Source of the DNA: Deltaproteobacteria bacterium
GTDB taxonomy: Bacteria; BMS3Abin14
Assembly (NCBI GenBank): GCA_013151915.1
Contig: JAADHJ010000001.1
Span: 1-50,287, forward strand
Direction: 5' to 3'
DNA length: 50,287 nt
Part shown: positions 1 through 9,044 of the stretch, one piece after another
Position numbering within the stretch: the stretch's first letter is position 1
Layout of the letters: the number at the start of each line of letters is the position of its first letter
Made by a program: the position numbers and the translations under genes
Notes under the pieces: generated by a model
Seen by the model: only the letters and a program-made list of their open reading frames with translations
Told to the model about the DNA's origin: nothing
Databases searched by the model: none

Positions 1-318
1 CAGGTCAGGTGGTAAGGATATTCAGTCTGGAGTATACGAAGCGGTCTTCCCATACACGGGTACTATCACAATTCGTGCCAACTGCTCCGTGGGAGAAAAA
101 AGGTGTCAGAGACAGGGGTGGGGGGTTGGCCTTTAAGGGAGGGGAAAAGAAAGGAGGTGGCTTTTTATAGGAGTATCGAGGTGTCGAAGTGTCCCAGATC
201 TTAGACCCTGCTTCCAGGAACGTGAAGCCCACTGAAGGGCTGATTGTTAATAGAATTAACAGGTCGCTCCTTCCCTGATTTGTATTTCGTCGATTCGGGC
301 CCGGCAGTCGCGGGACAC
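1..318. other. Gene-free left edge of the window
   Basis: No convincing gene is seen here. The minus-strand reading frame across 5-232 has no recognisable domain, a proline/lysine-rich low-complexity stretch and no credible ribosome binding site. The stretch holds a 16-base word (103-118) that recurs at 16522-16537, and a perfect 7-base inverted repeat with a 3-base spacer at 245-261 (TGTTAAT AGA ATTAACA). It lies downstream of the minus-strand nitroreductase gene. I see no clear rho-independent terminator for that gene. Confidence 0.5.
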
Positions 319-891
319 CTAAATGTCCAGGATTAGTTCATCCAGGCTTCGTTTCGGGACATGGTGGACCCCTTTTTCGTCCCTCCAGTACCTGATGCTT
401 CCATCCTCGCCTAAGGGGTCGATGGATATTTCTTCCCTCGGTTTTCCGATGGCTATCGCGAGGAGAATCCCGTAATGTTCCGGGATTTTCAGGGCGGCCC
501 GGAGGGAATCCCTTTTAATGGAACTGATCATGCATCCGCCAAGCTCCTTTTCCACGGCTCCGAGGAGAATGGTCTGGGCAATAATTCCATAGTCGCAGGC
601 GAAAGAGCTGGTTATCCTCGAATCACCCAGGAGAACGATGTATGCGGAGGGGCGTTCTCCCTCGGAGGGGCCGCTCCAGTCCGTAAGATATCCGGCCCAG
701 GCAAGATGGGGAAAGATGCGGGCATTTTTCTCGGGGTCCCGGGACAGGATGTACCGAATGGGCTGCCTGTTGGCGCTGGACGGAGTCAGCCTTGCCAGGC
801 CGATGAACCACTTCAAGGTTTCTTCAGATATCCTGTGGTCCTGGTGAAAGCGCCGGTAGCTGCGGTTGGATCGAACAAGTTCCTCAATCAT
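319..891 (-). CDS. Nitroreductase family flavoprotein
   Basis: Encodes about 190 residues of the nitroreductase fold, which binds FMN and uses NAD(P)H to reduce nitro compounds, quinones or other acceptors. The substrate cannot be told from sequence. The N-terminal RSNRSYRRF motif (arginines that contact FMN phosphate) and the LTPSSANRQPIRY stretch (flavin-binding SxxNxQP) are typical, as is the C-terminal AIGKP segment. An upstream in-frame ATG at 921 has no ribosome binding site. The ATG at 891 directly follows AAGGAGGGA and fits the family's usual N-terminus, so 891 is chosen, although the spacing is short. It lies 66 bases downstream of fumC on the same strand and may be cotranscribed with it. 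The family is confident; the physiological role is not. Confidence 0.85.
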   Translation of the reverse strand: MIEELVRSNRSYRRFHQDHRISEETLKWFIGLARLTPSSANRQPIRYILSRDPEKNARIFPHLAWAGYLTDWSGPSEGERPSAYIVLLGDSRITSSFACDYGIIAQTILLGAVEKELGGCMISSIKRDSLRAALKIPEHYGILLAIAIGKPREEISIDPLGEDGSIRYWRDEKGVHHVPKRSLDELILDI

Positions 892-957
892 TCCCTCCTC
901 CTTCCTAACATCCCGGATCATACCCCGAAAAAAGGGCTGGAAAAAGGGTTTTGTGGG

Positions 958-2337
958 TCAGTTACCGACCATCCCGGCGGGGTCCAGCGCCTTTTTTATC
1001 TCGGCTTCGGTGAGGATGCCCTTTTCTCTCACAAGCTGTCGAACGGTCTTCCCGGTCAGACCAGCCTCCTTTGCGAGGCGTGATGCCTCATCGTACCCAA
1101 TGACCTGCGCCAGAGGAGTAACCAGGGCCAGGCTCTGCTCCACAAGTTCCTCGCACCGTTCAATGTTGGCTGAAATACCGTCCACGCACCTTTTCGCCAG
1201 CAGCAGGGCGGTGTTGGTGAGAAGGGTGAGGGACTCCATCATCACATGCGCCAGAAGGGGCATCATGACATTAAGTTCAAGGTTCCCCGACGCATTGGCC
1301 AGGGTTACGGTCACATCGTTCCCCATGACCCTCGTGGCGGCCTGCAGGGCCGATTCCGGTATGACCGGATTGACCTTGCCCGGCATTATGGAGGACCCCG
1401 GCTGGAGGGCGGGGATAGTTATCTCCCCGATGCCGCAACGAGGGCCGCAGGCCAGGAACCGGATATCGGACGCGATCTTGTAAAGGGATGAGGCGTAGGC
1501 CGCCAGGGCCTTGTGAAGGAAAACCAGCGCATCTTTGCCGCCCATCGCTGCGAACCGATTCCGGGCTATGGCAAATGGAATTTTCGTTTGCGACGCGATC
1601 CGTGATACGACCATATCGGCGAAACGCGGGTGACTGTTGAGGCCGGTGCCTACTGCCGTCCCGCCAAGTGGTATTTCCTCCAGGTGTTTAAAGGTATTCA
1701 TGATGGCCTCCATGGCGTGTTCGACCTGGGAGGCGTAGCCGGAGAATTCCTGTCCCATGGTAATGGGAACCGCGTCCTGCATGTGCGTTCTGCCGACTTT
1801 GACCACTTCGGAGAATTCCTTCGACCTGTCGGATAGAGAACCCTTGAGCGTCTCCATTGCCGGAAGAAGGGATTTTCCAGCGTACACCCTCGCCGCGATG
1901 TGAATCGAGGAGGGTATAATGTCATTGCTGGACTGGCCGAGGTTGACGTGGTCATTGGGGTGCACGGGGGTTTTCCCCTGGCGTTGGGACCCCATGATTT
2001 CGTTGGCTCTGGCCGAGATGACCTCGTTCATGTTCATATTCGTGGAGGTGCCCGACCCGGTCTGGTAGACGTCAAGGGGGAACTGGCCCTGGAATTTTCC
2101 CTCCATAACCTCTGTAGCGGCATCGTCTATGGCCGAGGCGACCTCGCCGGTCAGGAGCTCCAACTCTTCATTGACCCGGGCCGCCGCTTGTTTTATCAGG
2201 GCCAAGGCATGAAGGACCCTGTCCGGCATCGTGGTGTCAGAGACAGGGAAGTTGAGGATAGCCCTTTGGGTGGAGGCGCCGTAGTAGGCATCTTCCGGAA
2301 CCATCATATCTCCCATGGAATCGCTCACTTTAATCAT
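958..2337 (-). CDS. fumC: Class II fumarate hydratase
   Basis: 459 residues, normal length for the iron-independent homotetrameric class II fumarase that interconverts fumarate and L-malate in the TCA cycle. Visible family motifs are GSGTSTNMNMNEV near residues 92-104, HPNDHVNLGQSSND near 126-139, and the fumarase/aspartase signature GSSIMPGKVNP near 315-325, whose mobile loop carries the catalytic serine. The ATG at 2337 is preceded by AGGGAGGG at good spacing. The related enzyme aspartase shares the signature, but the N-terminal region (MGDMMVPEDAYYGASTQRA) and overall look fit FumC. It is divergent from dgt, and the nitroreductase gene follows it. Together with acnB at 9199-11793 it gives two TCA-cycle enzymes in the window. 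Confidence 0.95.
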   Translation of the reverse strand: MIKVSDSMGDMMVPEDAYYGASTQRAILNFPVSDTTMPDRVLHALALIKQAAARVNEELELLTGEVASAIDDAATEVMEGKFQGQFPLDVYQTGSGTSTNMNMNEVISARANEIMGSQRQGKTPVHPNDHVNLGQSSNDIIPSSIHIAARVYAGKSLLPAMETLKGSLSDRSKEFSEVVKVGRTHMQDAVPITMGQEFSGYASQVEHAMEAIMNTFKHLEEIPLGGTAVGTGLNSHPRFADMVVSRIASQTKIPFAIARNRFAAMGGKDALVFLHKALAAYASSLYKIASDIRFLACGPRCGIGEITIPALQPGSSIMPGKVNPVIPESALQAATRVMGNDVTVTLANASGNLELNVMMPLLAHVMMESLTLLTNTALLLAKRCVDGISANIERCEELVEQSLALVTPLAQVIGYDEASRLAKEAGLTGKTVRQLVREKGILTEAEIKKALDPAGMVGN

Positions 2338-2621
2338 TATTTCCCTCCCTTTTAACTCATTCTCTCACGCTCGCTCGTCAGATAATGCAGGCTGACTCAC
2401 TAAAGACGCAAAGCTCGCGAAGAATTGCGTAATTCCGATAAGTTAACTCTTTTCTTTCATTAATGACAACCTCGTGGTTCCAAATTCTCACCATTTGCGG
2501 CTTTGCGTGAGACATGGATCCGACCTTTTCTGCGAAAGTCTTTTCAGACCCGTAAGATCCGTGATAATCTTGTGACCCCATCTCATTATGGATCTGCTGA
2601 TCACAACCATGAGGACAAGCG
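2338..2621. other. Divergent intergenic region between fumC and dgt
   Basis: 284 bases between the divergently transcribed fumC and dgt genes. It must hold the promoters of both. The middle part (about 2395-2520) contains degenerate words of the CGCAAAGCTCGCGAAG / TTTGCGGCTTTGCGTGAGA kind. These look like a decayed dispersed intergenic repeat, and the reading frame across them (2378-2581, minus) is not credible as a gene. The dgt ribosome binding site GAGGA sits six bases before its ATG. Confidence 0.4.
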
Positions 2622-3770
2622 ATGCTGCGTGTGGATAGAGAGAAAAAAGAAGCGGCGGACCTGGCGCCCTATGCGGCGCTCAACTCCCTTTCCAGGGGCC
2701 GCCGGCATCCCGAGGAAGAGCACCCTTACCGCCTGCCTTTCGAACGGGACAGAGACCGCATAATACACTGCAGCGCTTTCAGGCGAATGGAGTACAAGAC
2801 CCAGGTATTCTTCTACCACGAGGGCGATTATTTCCGGACTCGGCTGACCCATTCCCTGGAAGTGTCTCAACTCAGCCGTTCCGCCGTCCTCGCCCTGAAT
2901 CTCAACGAGGTTCTCGCCGAGGCTGTCGCGCTGGCCCACGATCTTGGGCACACCCCGTTCGGCCATGCCGGGGAAAGAGCAATGGACGCGCTCATGACGG
3001 GCGAAGGAGGTTTTGAACACAACCTTCAAACCCTTCGGGTGGTAGACCTCCTGGAATATAGATATCCCGGGTTTCCCGGTCTGAACCTATCATGGGAGGT
3101 CCGGGAGGGGATCGCCAAGCACAGCACTGATTATGACCGACCGGATAGCTCGGTTTTCGGACCCACCCAACCGAGCCTGGAGAGCCAGATCGTTGAGCTG
3201 GCCGATGAAATCGCCTACAACAACCACGATCTCGATGATGGCCTGACCTCAAAGCTGATTACACCCGATCAATTGGAGGAGATCACAATCTGGCGGGAGG
3301 TCAAGCGGAAGGTTCTGAAGGAAATGCCGCGGATCTCTCCCTCCATGCTGCGCAACGAGGCTATCAGGAGGATTATTAACTGGCAGGTGACGGATCTCAT
3401 CTCCACAATTGCCGGAAACCTCAAATCGATGGGTATTTCGAACCGTAGCGAACTGGCCCAAGCTCCTTCGAGGGCAGCCGCTTTCAGCGCGGAGATGGAT
3501 GGTATGAACAGTGAACTGAAGTCCTTTCTGAGGGAAAACCTTTACGGTCATTACCGTGTTGTGCGAATGGCCGAAAAGGCACAGAGGATACTCAAGGACC
3601 TGTTCATGGCCTACTGTGAAAAGCCCAAACAGCTTCCCCCTCATGTTTACGGGAAGATAGAAAAAGACGGCAGTACCGTTCGGGTGATATGCGACTACAT
3701 GGCGGGAATGACGGACAAGTTTGCTCTCGATGAGCATAGAAAGCTTTTCGATCCGTTGGCGAGGGTTTAG
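2622..3770 (+). CDS. dgt: dGTPase-like dNTP triphosphohydrolase (HD domain)
   Basis: 382 residues of the dGTPase/HD hydrolase family, which cleaves deoxynucleoside triphosphates to the nucleoside plus tripolyphosphate and so controls dNTP pools. The N-terminal part has the family segment HCSAFRRMEYKTQVF. The metal-binding HD motif is spread over RLTHSLEVSQ (near residue 73) and AHDLGHTPFGHAGE (near 105-118), with a further ADEIAYNNHDLDD segment that supplies the second aspartate. The length matches the shorter type 2 dGTPase-like proteins rather than the E. coli type (about 500 residues). The ATG is preceded by GAGGA at six bases. True nucleotide preference cannot be read from sequence. Confidence 0.9.
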   Translation: MLRVDREKKEAADLAPYAALNSLSRGRRHPEEEHPYRLPFERDRDRIIHCSAFRRMEYKTQVFFYHEGDYFRTRLTHSLEVSQLSRSAVLALNLNEVLAEAVALAHDLGHTPFGHAGERAMDALMTGEGGFEHNLQTLRVVDLLEYRYPGFPGLNLSWEVREGIAKHSTDYDRPDSSVFGPTQPSLESQIVELADEIAYNNHDLDDGLTSKLITPDQLEEITIWREVKRKVLKEMPRISPSMLRNEAIRRIINWQVTDLISTIAGNLKSMGISNRSELAQAPSRAAAFSAEMDGMNSELKSFLRENLYGHYRVVRMAEKAQRILKDLFMAYCEKPKQLPPHVYGKIEKDGSTVRVICDYMAGMTDKFALDEHRKLFDPLARV

Positions 3771-3940
3771 ATTGAATACCTGCTTGTCAATGCCGGGAAA
3801 TGATCTTGATATGAACCTCCTTCCATGCTAAAGTTCCCATAAAGCATTAAGTATGACTTGACGGTTACGCGGATAGCGTCGCAACGTAGGTCGCTGTGCC
3901 CGTGGCTCGCGTTTTCCCCGTCCGGTCATGGAAGGTGTCT

Positions 3941-6900
3941 ATGAAGCTCAAGCGTCTCGAAATACAGGGGTTTAAATCATTTCCGGACCGGACGGTGTTC
4001 GATTTTCACCCCGGAGGACTTACCGTCGTCGTCGGACCCAACGGGTGCGGCAAAAGCAATATCGTTGATGCCGTCAGATGGACCCTCGGTGAGCAGAGTG
4101 CGAAACTTCTCAGGGGCCAGATGATGGAGGACGTCATATTCAACGGGAGCGACCGGCGCAAACCCATGGGGCTCGCGGAGGTAACGCTCCTCTTCGATAA
4201 CGACGGCTCCCTGAACGGCCAGTGGAAGGATTACGCTGAAATATCCATTTCCAGGCGGCTCTACCGGACGGGGGAGAGCGACTATATCATCAATGGGGTT
4301 CCATGCCGCCTCAAGGACGTGAAGGAACTCCTGGCTGATGCCGGTGGAAGCAGTCGTGGTTACTCCATTGTCGAGCAGGGGCGTATTTCTCTCCTTGTCA
4401 ACTCAAGACCCGAGGAGAAGCGGGCTCTTATTGAAGAGGCTGCGGGGGTTTTAAAATACAGGATGCGGCGAATTGAGGCCGAGCGGAAGCTTGAGAGGAC
4501 GAAACAGAACCTCCTTCGGGTCAGCGACATTATCCGGGAGGTCAAGCGTCAGCTGGATTCCCTCAAAAGAAGCGCGGCCAAGGCAAGACGCTACCGAAGG
4601 TTCAGGGACGAACTTGCGGGTCTCGTCCTGCGGCTTCGCTTCGTGGAGTTTGGAGGGATCGACGGTGAACTCGGCCGTTTGGAGGAGGAACTTTCCGTAA
4701 AGACGGGTATGCTCGAGGCAAAAGAGGTGGCGCTCAGTGGTCTTGAGGCCAGGGAGGAAACCCTCCGTGTGGACCTGGCGGCAGGCGAGGACCAGATAGC
4801 CGGTTTTTATGAGACGGTTCGCTCCATCGAGTCCGAGATCGCCAGGCTGGAAGGGGATATTTCCGTACGTGAAAGCTCCATTAGCTCCCTTGAGGAGCGG
4901 ATAATCAGGCTGAACGGGGATGAGGCCCGGCTCCGGGAAAAATGCGAGATGGAACGTACCGAGCGGGTTCAACTTGAGCTTGAGCTCAAGGGTATCGAGG
5001 ATGAGTATCTCCGTTACGATGAGGAATTGAAGGAAGCCCTGTCCCTTTTTGAAGAGGTTGAGGCGGAACTGAAAGCCGCCCGCGAATCCATGGATGAGAG
5101 TCGATCCAACCTTTTTACTATCGAGTCGGAACGGTTGCGTCTGGTATCCGAAATCGAATCGGGGAGGCGTTCCCTGGAGAGTATTGAAAGAAGAAAAAAT
5201 GAGATTCTCCATCGGGAGGAGGAATTGGGTGCAAGGTTCCGGAAGGCCTGCGATTCCATCTCCCATGGCGAATCACATGTTGAACAGTCCAGGAACGACA
5301 GGGATAAACTGTCAGGCGACCTCCGGAACCACAGGGATGCGCTGTCGAAAAGCAGGGAGGAGCTGTCGATCCTGGAGGAAGAAATCTCTTCCGTCTCCGA
5401 AAGGCTGGCGGAAGTCAGGGGACTCCAGAAGACCCTGGCCTCGATGGAGGATGAGATGGAGGGATTCTCCGACGGGGTACGGGGGGTGATGACCGAGTTT
5501 GCCGGGTCCGATTCTTCAGGGGTTCTTGGGGTAGTCGCCGATTATATCGAGGTGCCCCAGAAGTTTGAAATCGCCGTCATGGCGGTTCTTGGAGAACGGC
5601 TTCAGCACGTCATAGTTGACAGGCCCGAGAGGGGTCTTTCCGCGGTGGATTACCTGAAGGAACGGTCGATAGGCAGAGGAGGCTTCATTCCCATGTCGCC
5701 GAGATCAGGAGATTCTCCGCACGATGGGCTCAGAAATGTGAAGGGTGACGGGGTTCTCGGCCCTCTCTCCGACAAGGTGGCCTTTTCAGACAAGCTGAAC
5801 GGTGTGGGAGAGTTTCTTCTTGGAAACACCCTTGTCGTCGAGGATCTCGGCAAGGCCCTGAATCTATGGAAAAGGAATGGTTTTTCCGCAACCATGGTGA
5901 CCCTTGACGGTGATGTGGTGGAGGCGACAGGTGTTATAACCGGAGGGGCCATGGAGGGAGGGGAAGGCGACGTTCTGGTTCGCAGGAGACGGCTCAGGGA
6001 GGTGCGGCAGGCTTCAGAGTCTCTGGAGGCGGAACTGGATAAAGCCCGGGCCGGGAGGAAACACGTCAGAGCCAGGATAACGGAGCTTGATGCCCTCCTG
6101 CTGGAACTGGAGAAACGCCACCGGGACGTGGACAGGAAGTGTCTGGATGAGGATGGAAACCTGGTTGTTCTCAGGAAGGAACGGGATCATCTCAACAGGG
6201 CGCTGGAGGATCTTCAGGCGGAGCGTGGGATGGTAGAGGAGGAGGAAGCCGGCATCAGGGAGCACCTGGCCGCCGGACAGGCGAGACAATCGCAGGTGGA
6301 GCAGGAAGAGCTTGCCGCCAGGAAGACCATGGAGGCAAATGAGAGGAAGTCTCAACAGCTGGGCACCCTCGTGGAAACACGCAGAAAACAGCTTGAAGAG
6401 GCGAGGCTCAAGGTCAATACGGTCACCTTGAGAAAGGAAAACTTCCATCGTGTACTCCAGACCGCCATGGACCGTTCCCAGGAGGTTGATGTAAGGCTGG
6501 AACGGATCCATGAGGAGATTGAAGAATCGAAAAAACGCATTCTACTCCATCGTGCAGAGATGAAGGCCGGTGCCGAGGCGGTGGAGATGTCCGCCTCCGA
6601 TCTGCAGGAAAAGAAGGGACACCTCGTTTTGATGCGTGAGAAACAACAGGAAGCCAGATCCGAGGCTGTGCTTCTGGCCGGCAAGGCCCGGGAAACAAGA
6701 TCAGAAGCGGGGGCTATCCGCGCTGAGTGTTCATCCATTGACATCAAGGTCCATGAATTGAGGACGGAGAGACAGAACCTCATACAGCGGGTCAGGGAGG
6801 AACACGACCTTGACCTGGCTTCGCTGACGGCGGCTGACTTTGAGGGACAGGAATTTGATCAGGACATCGCCCGCGAAAGGATAGGCAGCCTGAGACAGAA

Positions 6901-7513
6901 GATCTCCACCCTGGGAGAGGTGAATCCCGGTGCGGTGGAAGAGTTCGAGGAGCTTAACCAGAGATACGATTTCCTGACATCCCAGAAGGAGGATCTGGAG
7001 GAATCAATCGATTCCCTCGAAAAGGCCATCCGAAAGATCAATCGGAAGAGCAGGGAGAAGTTCCTGGAAACTTTCAGGGAGGTCAATGAGAACTTCATCA
7101 AGCTTTGCCCGGTTTTACTCGACGGTGGTACGGGGAGGATGGTTCTCCTTGACGAGAGCGACCCATTGAACACGGGGGTGGATATCCAGGTGGAGCCACG
7201 GGGCAAGAAGCTGAAAAACATGCAGCTCCTGTCCGGTGGCGAGAAGGCCCTCATAAGCCTTATCATGATCCTCTCAATGTTCCTGGTCAGGCCCAGCCCA
7301 TTCTGTATCTTTGATGAGGTTGACGCCCCCCTCGACTATGAGAATCTGGAGCAGTTTTCCAGGATCGTAAAGGACCTTTCCGCAACCTACCAGGTCCTCC
7401 TCATTACACATAACAAGACAACAATGGAAGCCGCCGATGTCCTTTACGGAATTACCATGAGGGAGCCGGGGGTTTCCCAGGTGGTCTCCGTGAAGATGGT
7501 GGACGTTGCCTGA
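3941..7513 (+). CDS. smc: Chromosome segregation protein SMC
   Basis: 1190 residues from the ATG at 3941, which follows GGAAGGTG and begins MKLKRLEIQGFKSF, the standard SMC N-terminus. The frame is open for 15 more codons upstream, but that extension has no family counterpart. Walker A is GPNGCGKSN near residues 32-40. Two long coiled coils (about 170-515 and 680-1040) flank a hinge starting at GVLGVVADYIEVP near 526 and ending near TGVITGGAMEGG around 675. The C-terminal head has the ABC signature LLSGGEKALISL near 1096 and Walker B FCIFDEVDAPLD near 1122. The protein forms the ATP-driven ring that compacts and segregates chromosomes with ScpA/ScpB, which are not in this window. It overlaps the next gene by one base (TGATG), so the two are probably translationally coupled. 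Confidence 0.97.
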   Translation: MKLKRLEIQGFKSFPDRTVFDFHPGGLTVVVGPNGCGKSNIVDAVRWTLGEQSAKLLRGQMMEDVIFNGSDRRKPMGLAEVTLLFDNDGSLNGQWKDYAEISISRRLYRTGESDYIINGVPCRLKDVKELLADAGGSSRGYSIVEQGRISLLVNSRPEEKRALIEEAAGVLKYRMRRIEAERKLERTKQNLLRVSDIIREVKRQLDSLKRSAAKARRYRRFRDELAGLVLRLRFVEFGGIDGELGRLEEELSVKTGMLEAKEVALSGLEAREETLRVDLAAGEDQIAGFYETVRSIESEIARLEGDISVRESSISSLEERIIRLNGDEARLREKCEMERTERVQLELELKGIEDEYLRYDEELKEALSLFEEVEAELKAARESMDESRSNLFTIESERLRLVSEIESGRRSLESIERRKNEILHREEELGARFRKACDSISHGESHVEQSRNDRDKLSGDLRNHRDALSKSREELSILEEEISSVSERLAEVRGLQKTLASMEDEMEGFSDGVRGVMTEFAGSDSSGVLGVVADYIEVPQKFEIAVMAVLGERLQHVIVDRPERGLSAVDYLKERSIGRGGFIPMSPRSGDSPHDGLRNVKGDGVLGPLSDKVAFSDKLNGVGEFLLGNTLVVEDLGKALNLWKRNGFSATMVTLDGDVVEATGVITGGAMEGGEGDVLVRRRRLREVRQASESLEAELDKARAGRKHVRARITELDALLLELEKRHRDVDRKCLDEDGNLVVLRKERDHLNRALEDLQAERGMVEEEEAGIREHLAAGQARQSQVEQEELAARKTMEANERKSQQLGTLVETRRKQLEEARLKVNTVTLRKENFHRVLQTAMDRSQEVDVRLERIHEEIEESKKRILLHRAEMKAGAEAVEMSASDLQEKKGHLVLMREKQQEARSEAVLLAGKARETRSEAGAIRAECSSIDIKVHELRTERQNLIQRVREEHDLDLASLTAADFEGQEFDQDIARERIGSLRQKISTLGEVNPGAVEEFEELNQRYDFLTSQKEDLEESIDSLEKAIRKINRKSREKFLETFREVNENFIKLCPVLLDGGTGRMVLLDESDPLNTGVDIQVEPRGKKLKNMQLLSGGEKALISLIMILSMFLVRPSPFCIFDEVDAPLDYENLEQFSRIVKDLSATYQVLLITHNKTTMEAADVLYGITMREPGVSQVVSVKMVDVA

Positions 7514-7875
7514 TGCCTTTCAAGGGGCCCCTTGAGAAGGCTGTTACCAGGGCTTCGGGCGCGTTGGGGATCGTTTTCGTCGCCGAGGATGGGGAAACCA
7601 TAGATCAGTATACCTCCGGCGGTCTTTGTGACATCCGGCTTGCCGGAGCCCATAATGGAATTGTCCTTCAGATAGTTCAAAGATCGCTGGAAAACATATC
7701 CGCCAACGGGGACATGCTCCGCGAAATTTCCATCACTTCCGACAAAAACATCTATACGCTGCTTCCGGTCCTGGATGGTAACTTTCTCGTACTGGTCCAG
7801 GATCGTACCGGTATCCGCTCCCAGGGGCTGAGGGTTCTCCGTGAAGCGGTAGAGGAGATCGCCGCGCTGATCTAG
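7513..7875 (+). CDS. Roadblock/LC7 domain protein (MglB-like)
   Basis: 120 residues that look like a single roadblock/LC7 domain: the N-terminal helix and first strand (GALGIVFVAEDGETIDQY), a central helix (LQIVQRSLENISANG), then paired strands (EISITSDKNIYTLLPVLDG and NFLVLVQDRTG) and a final helix. Bacterial roadblock proteins such as MglB act as partners or GTPase-activating proteins of small Ras-like GTPases. No such GTPase lies next to this gene. Its start overlaps the smc stop by one base and ftsY begins 39 bases later, so it probably forms an operon with a chromosome-organising ATPase and the SRP-receptor GTPase FtsY. Whether it acts with either is unknown. The fold assignment is fairly confident; the function is open. 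Confidence 0.75.
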   Translation: MPFKGPLEKAVTRASGALGIVFVAEDGETIDQYTSGGLCDIRLAGAHNGIVLQIVQRSLENISANGDMLREISITSDKNIYTLLPVLDGNFLVLVQDRTGIRSQGLRVLREAVEEIAALI

Positions 7876-7914
7876 CCGGATTTTGCACCGGCCTTTACAC
7901 GCCAAGAAAACCCC

Positions 7915-8856
7915 ATGACGACAGAAGCCGAAAAAACGAAGTATGAAAAGGGACTGGAGAAGACCCGTGGATCACTCATGGGTCGTATGCGGTCCATTTT
8001 CGGTGGGAAGGCGTCCGTCAGCGAGGAGGATCTGGATCGCCTGGAGGAGGTCCTTATCCAGGCGGATGTGGGGGTGGCCTATACCACCAGAATGATAGAC
8101 GAAATGAGGAAGGCCCTGGTCAGTCGAAAAAGCTGGGATGAGAGGGACTTCCGGTCGTTCCTGTTGAACTGGGTGGTACGGGCGGTCACCGATCAAGGTG
8201 GGGAAAACGGCCGCGGGTTCTTCGGTTCCCGGGATCCGGCTGTACGTCCGGAAGTGATCCTTTTCGTGGGAGTCAACGGTACGGGGAAGACCACCACCAT
8301 CGGAAAACTGTCGCGGTTTTTCATGACGGAAGGGCGGGGAGTCATGCTTGTGGCTGGAGACACCTACAGGGCGGCCGCGGCGGAACAGTTGGAGGTCTGG
8401 GCAAAAAGATCCGGCGCCATGTACCATAGGGGGCCCGAAGGCGGGGACGCGGCCTCCGTGGTGCACGATGCGTTAACCAGGGCCTGCTCCGCTTCCCTGG
8501 AGACTGTTCTGGTTGATACGGCGGGGCGCCTCCATACAAAAGAACCGCTGATGAGGGAACTTGAAAAAATAACAAAGGTTGCCTCCAGGGTGGTGGATGG
8601 GGCGCCGCACCAGGTCGTCCTTGTGTTGGATGCGACAACCGGACAGAATGCCCTCGTCCAGGCCCGATCATTTATGGAGGTTGTAGGCGTGACCGGGATA
8701 ATAATCACCAAAATGGACGGCTCGGCCAAAGGGGGAATTCTCATCCCCATTTCCTGTGAACTGGGGCTTCCCATCTATTTTGTCGGGATGGGGGAAGGTA
8801 TCGATGACCTGGTACCCTTCGATCCGGGCGCCTATGCCGAAGCCTTGATTGGTTGA
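7915..8856 (+). CDS. ftsY: Signal recognition particle receptor FtsY
   Basis: 313 residues, a compact FtsY made almost only of the N and G domains. The long acidic A domain of E. coli FtsY is missing, as in many other bacteria. FtsY is the membrane-associated GTPase that docks SRP-ribosome-nascent-chain complexes at the Sec translocon. GTPase motifs are clear: G1 GVNGTGKTTT at 119-128, the SRP-specific DTYRAAAAEQL at 149-159, G3 DTAGRLH at 201-207 and G4 TKMDGSAKGG at 265-274. Ffh is excluded by the absence of a methionine-rich M domain and by the GMGE-x-DDLVPFDP ending typical of FtsY. It lies downstream of smc and the roadblock gene on the same strand. Confidence 0.96.
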   Translation: MTTEAEKTKYEKGLEKTRGSLMGRMRSIFGGKASVSEEDLDRLEEVLIQADVGVAYTTRMIDEMRKALVSRKSWDERDFRSFLLNWVVRAVTDQGGENGRGFFGSRDPAVRPEVILFVGVNGTGKTTTIGKLSRFFMTEGRGVMLVAGDTYRAAAAEQLEVWAKRSGAMYHRGPEGGDAASVVHDALTRACSASLETVLVDTAGRLHTKEPLMRELEKITKVASRVVDGAPHQVVLVLDATTGQNALVQARSFMEVVGVTGIIITKMDGSAKGGILIPISCELGLPIYFVGMGEGIDDLVPFDPGAYAEALIG

Positions 8857-8867
8857 GGGCAGCCCGG

Positions 8868-9008
8868 GTGAAAAATAATATGACCGTCAAAGGTGATAAA
8901 CAGACAAAAAGAAAACTTCTTGAGGGGTTGGGGTGCTTTTTATATCTTGTGGCGGCGGCGCTGTTGGCAGGTGTTTTTCTGAGCCGCTGTGGAGAGGTGT
9001 TTCGTTGA
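8868..9008 (+). CDS. Small single-pass membrane protein, 46 residues
   Basis: A short frame starting 11 bases after the ftsY stop, with a GTG start eight bases after GAGGG (an internal ATG at 8880 is the alternative). The product has a lysine-rich N-terminus (about residues 1-17, including KGDKQTKRKLL), one hydrophobic stretch (CFLYLVAAALLAGVFL, about 23-38) and a short tail with a cysteine (SRCGEVFR). The positive-inside rule predicts N-in, C-out. I recognise no family. Its position right behind ftsY and its own ribosome binding site argue that it is translated. Its stop (9006-9008) overlaps the -35 box of the tRNA-Met promoter. Confidence 0.5.
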   Translation: MKNNMTVKGDKQTKRKLLEGLGCFLYLVAAALLAGVFLSRCGEVFR

Positions 9009-9033
9009 CTTTTCAGGTGAATAGGGGTAATTA
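9005..9033 (+). promoter_or_regulatory. Sigma-70-type promoter of tRNA-Met
   Basis: TTGACT at 9005-9010 and TAATTA at 9028-9033 are separated by exactly 17 bases. Transcription would begin about seven bases past the -10 box, roughly five bases before the mature tRNA 5' end at 9045. Confidence 0.7.
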
Positions 9034-9044
9034 GGTCCGTTCCC

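Noticed and set aside
5-232. Minus-strand frame of 75 codons at the left edge
   Set aside because: Low-complexity Pro/Lys-rich product, no ribosome binding site, no domain, in a non-coding stretch.
2378-2581. Minus-strand frame of 67 codons between fumC and dgt
   Set aside because: It is read from a degenerate intergenic repeat (CGCAAAGCTCGCGAAG-type words) and would occupy the divergent promoter region.
3784-3812. Promoter TTGTCA-17-TGATAT upstream of smc
   Set aside because: The -10 match is poor and another TTGACG word nearby has no partner; not strong enough to list.
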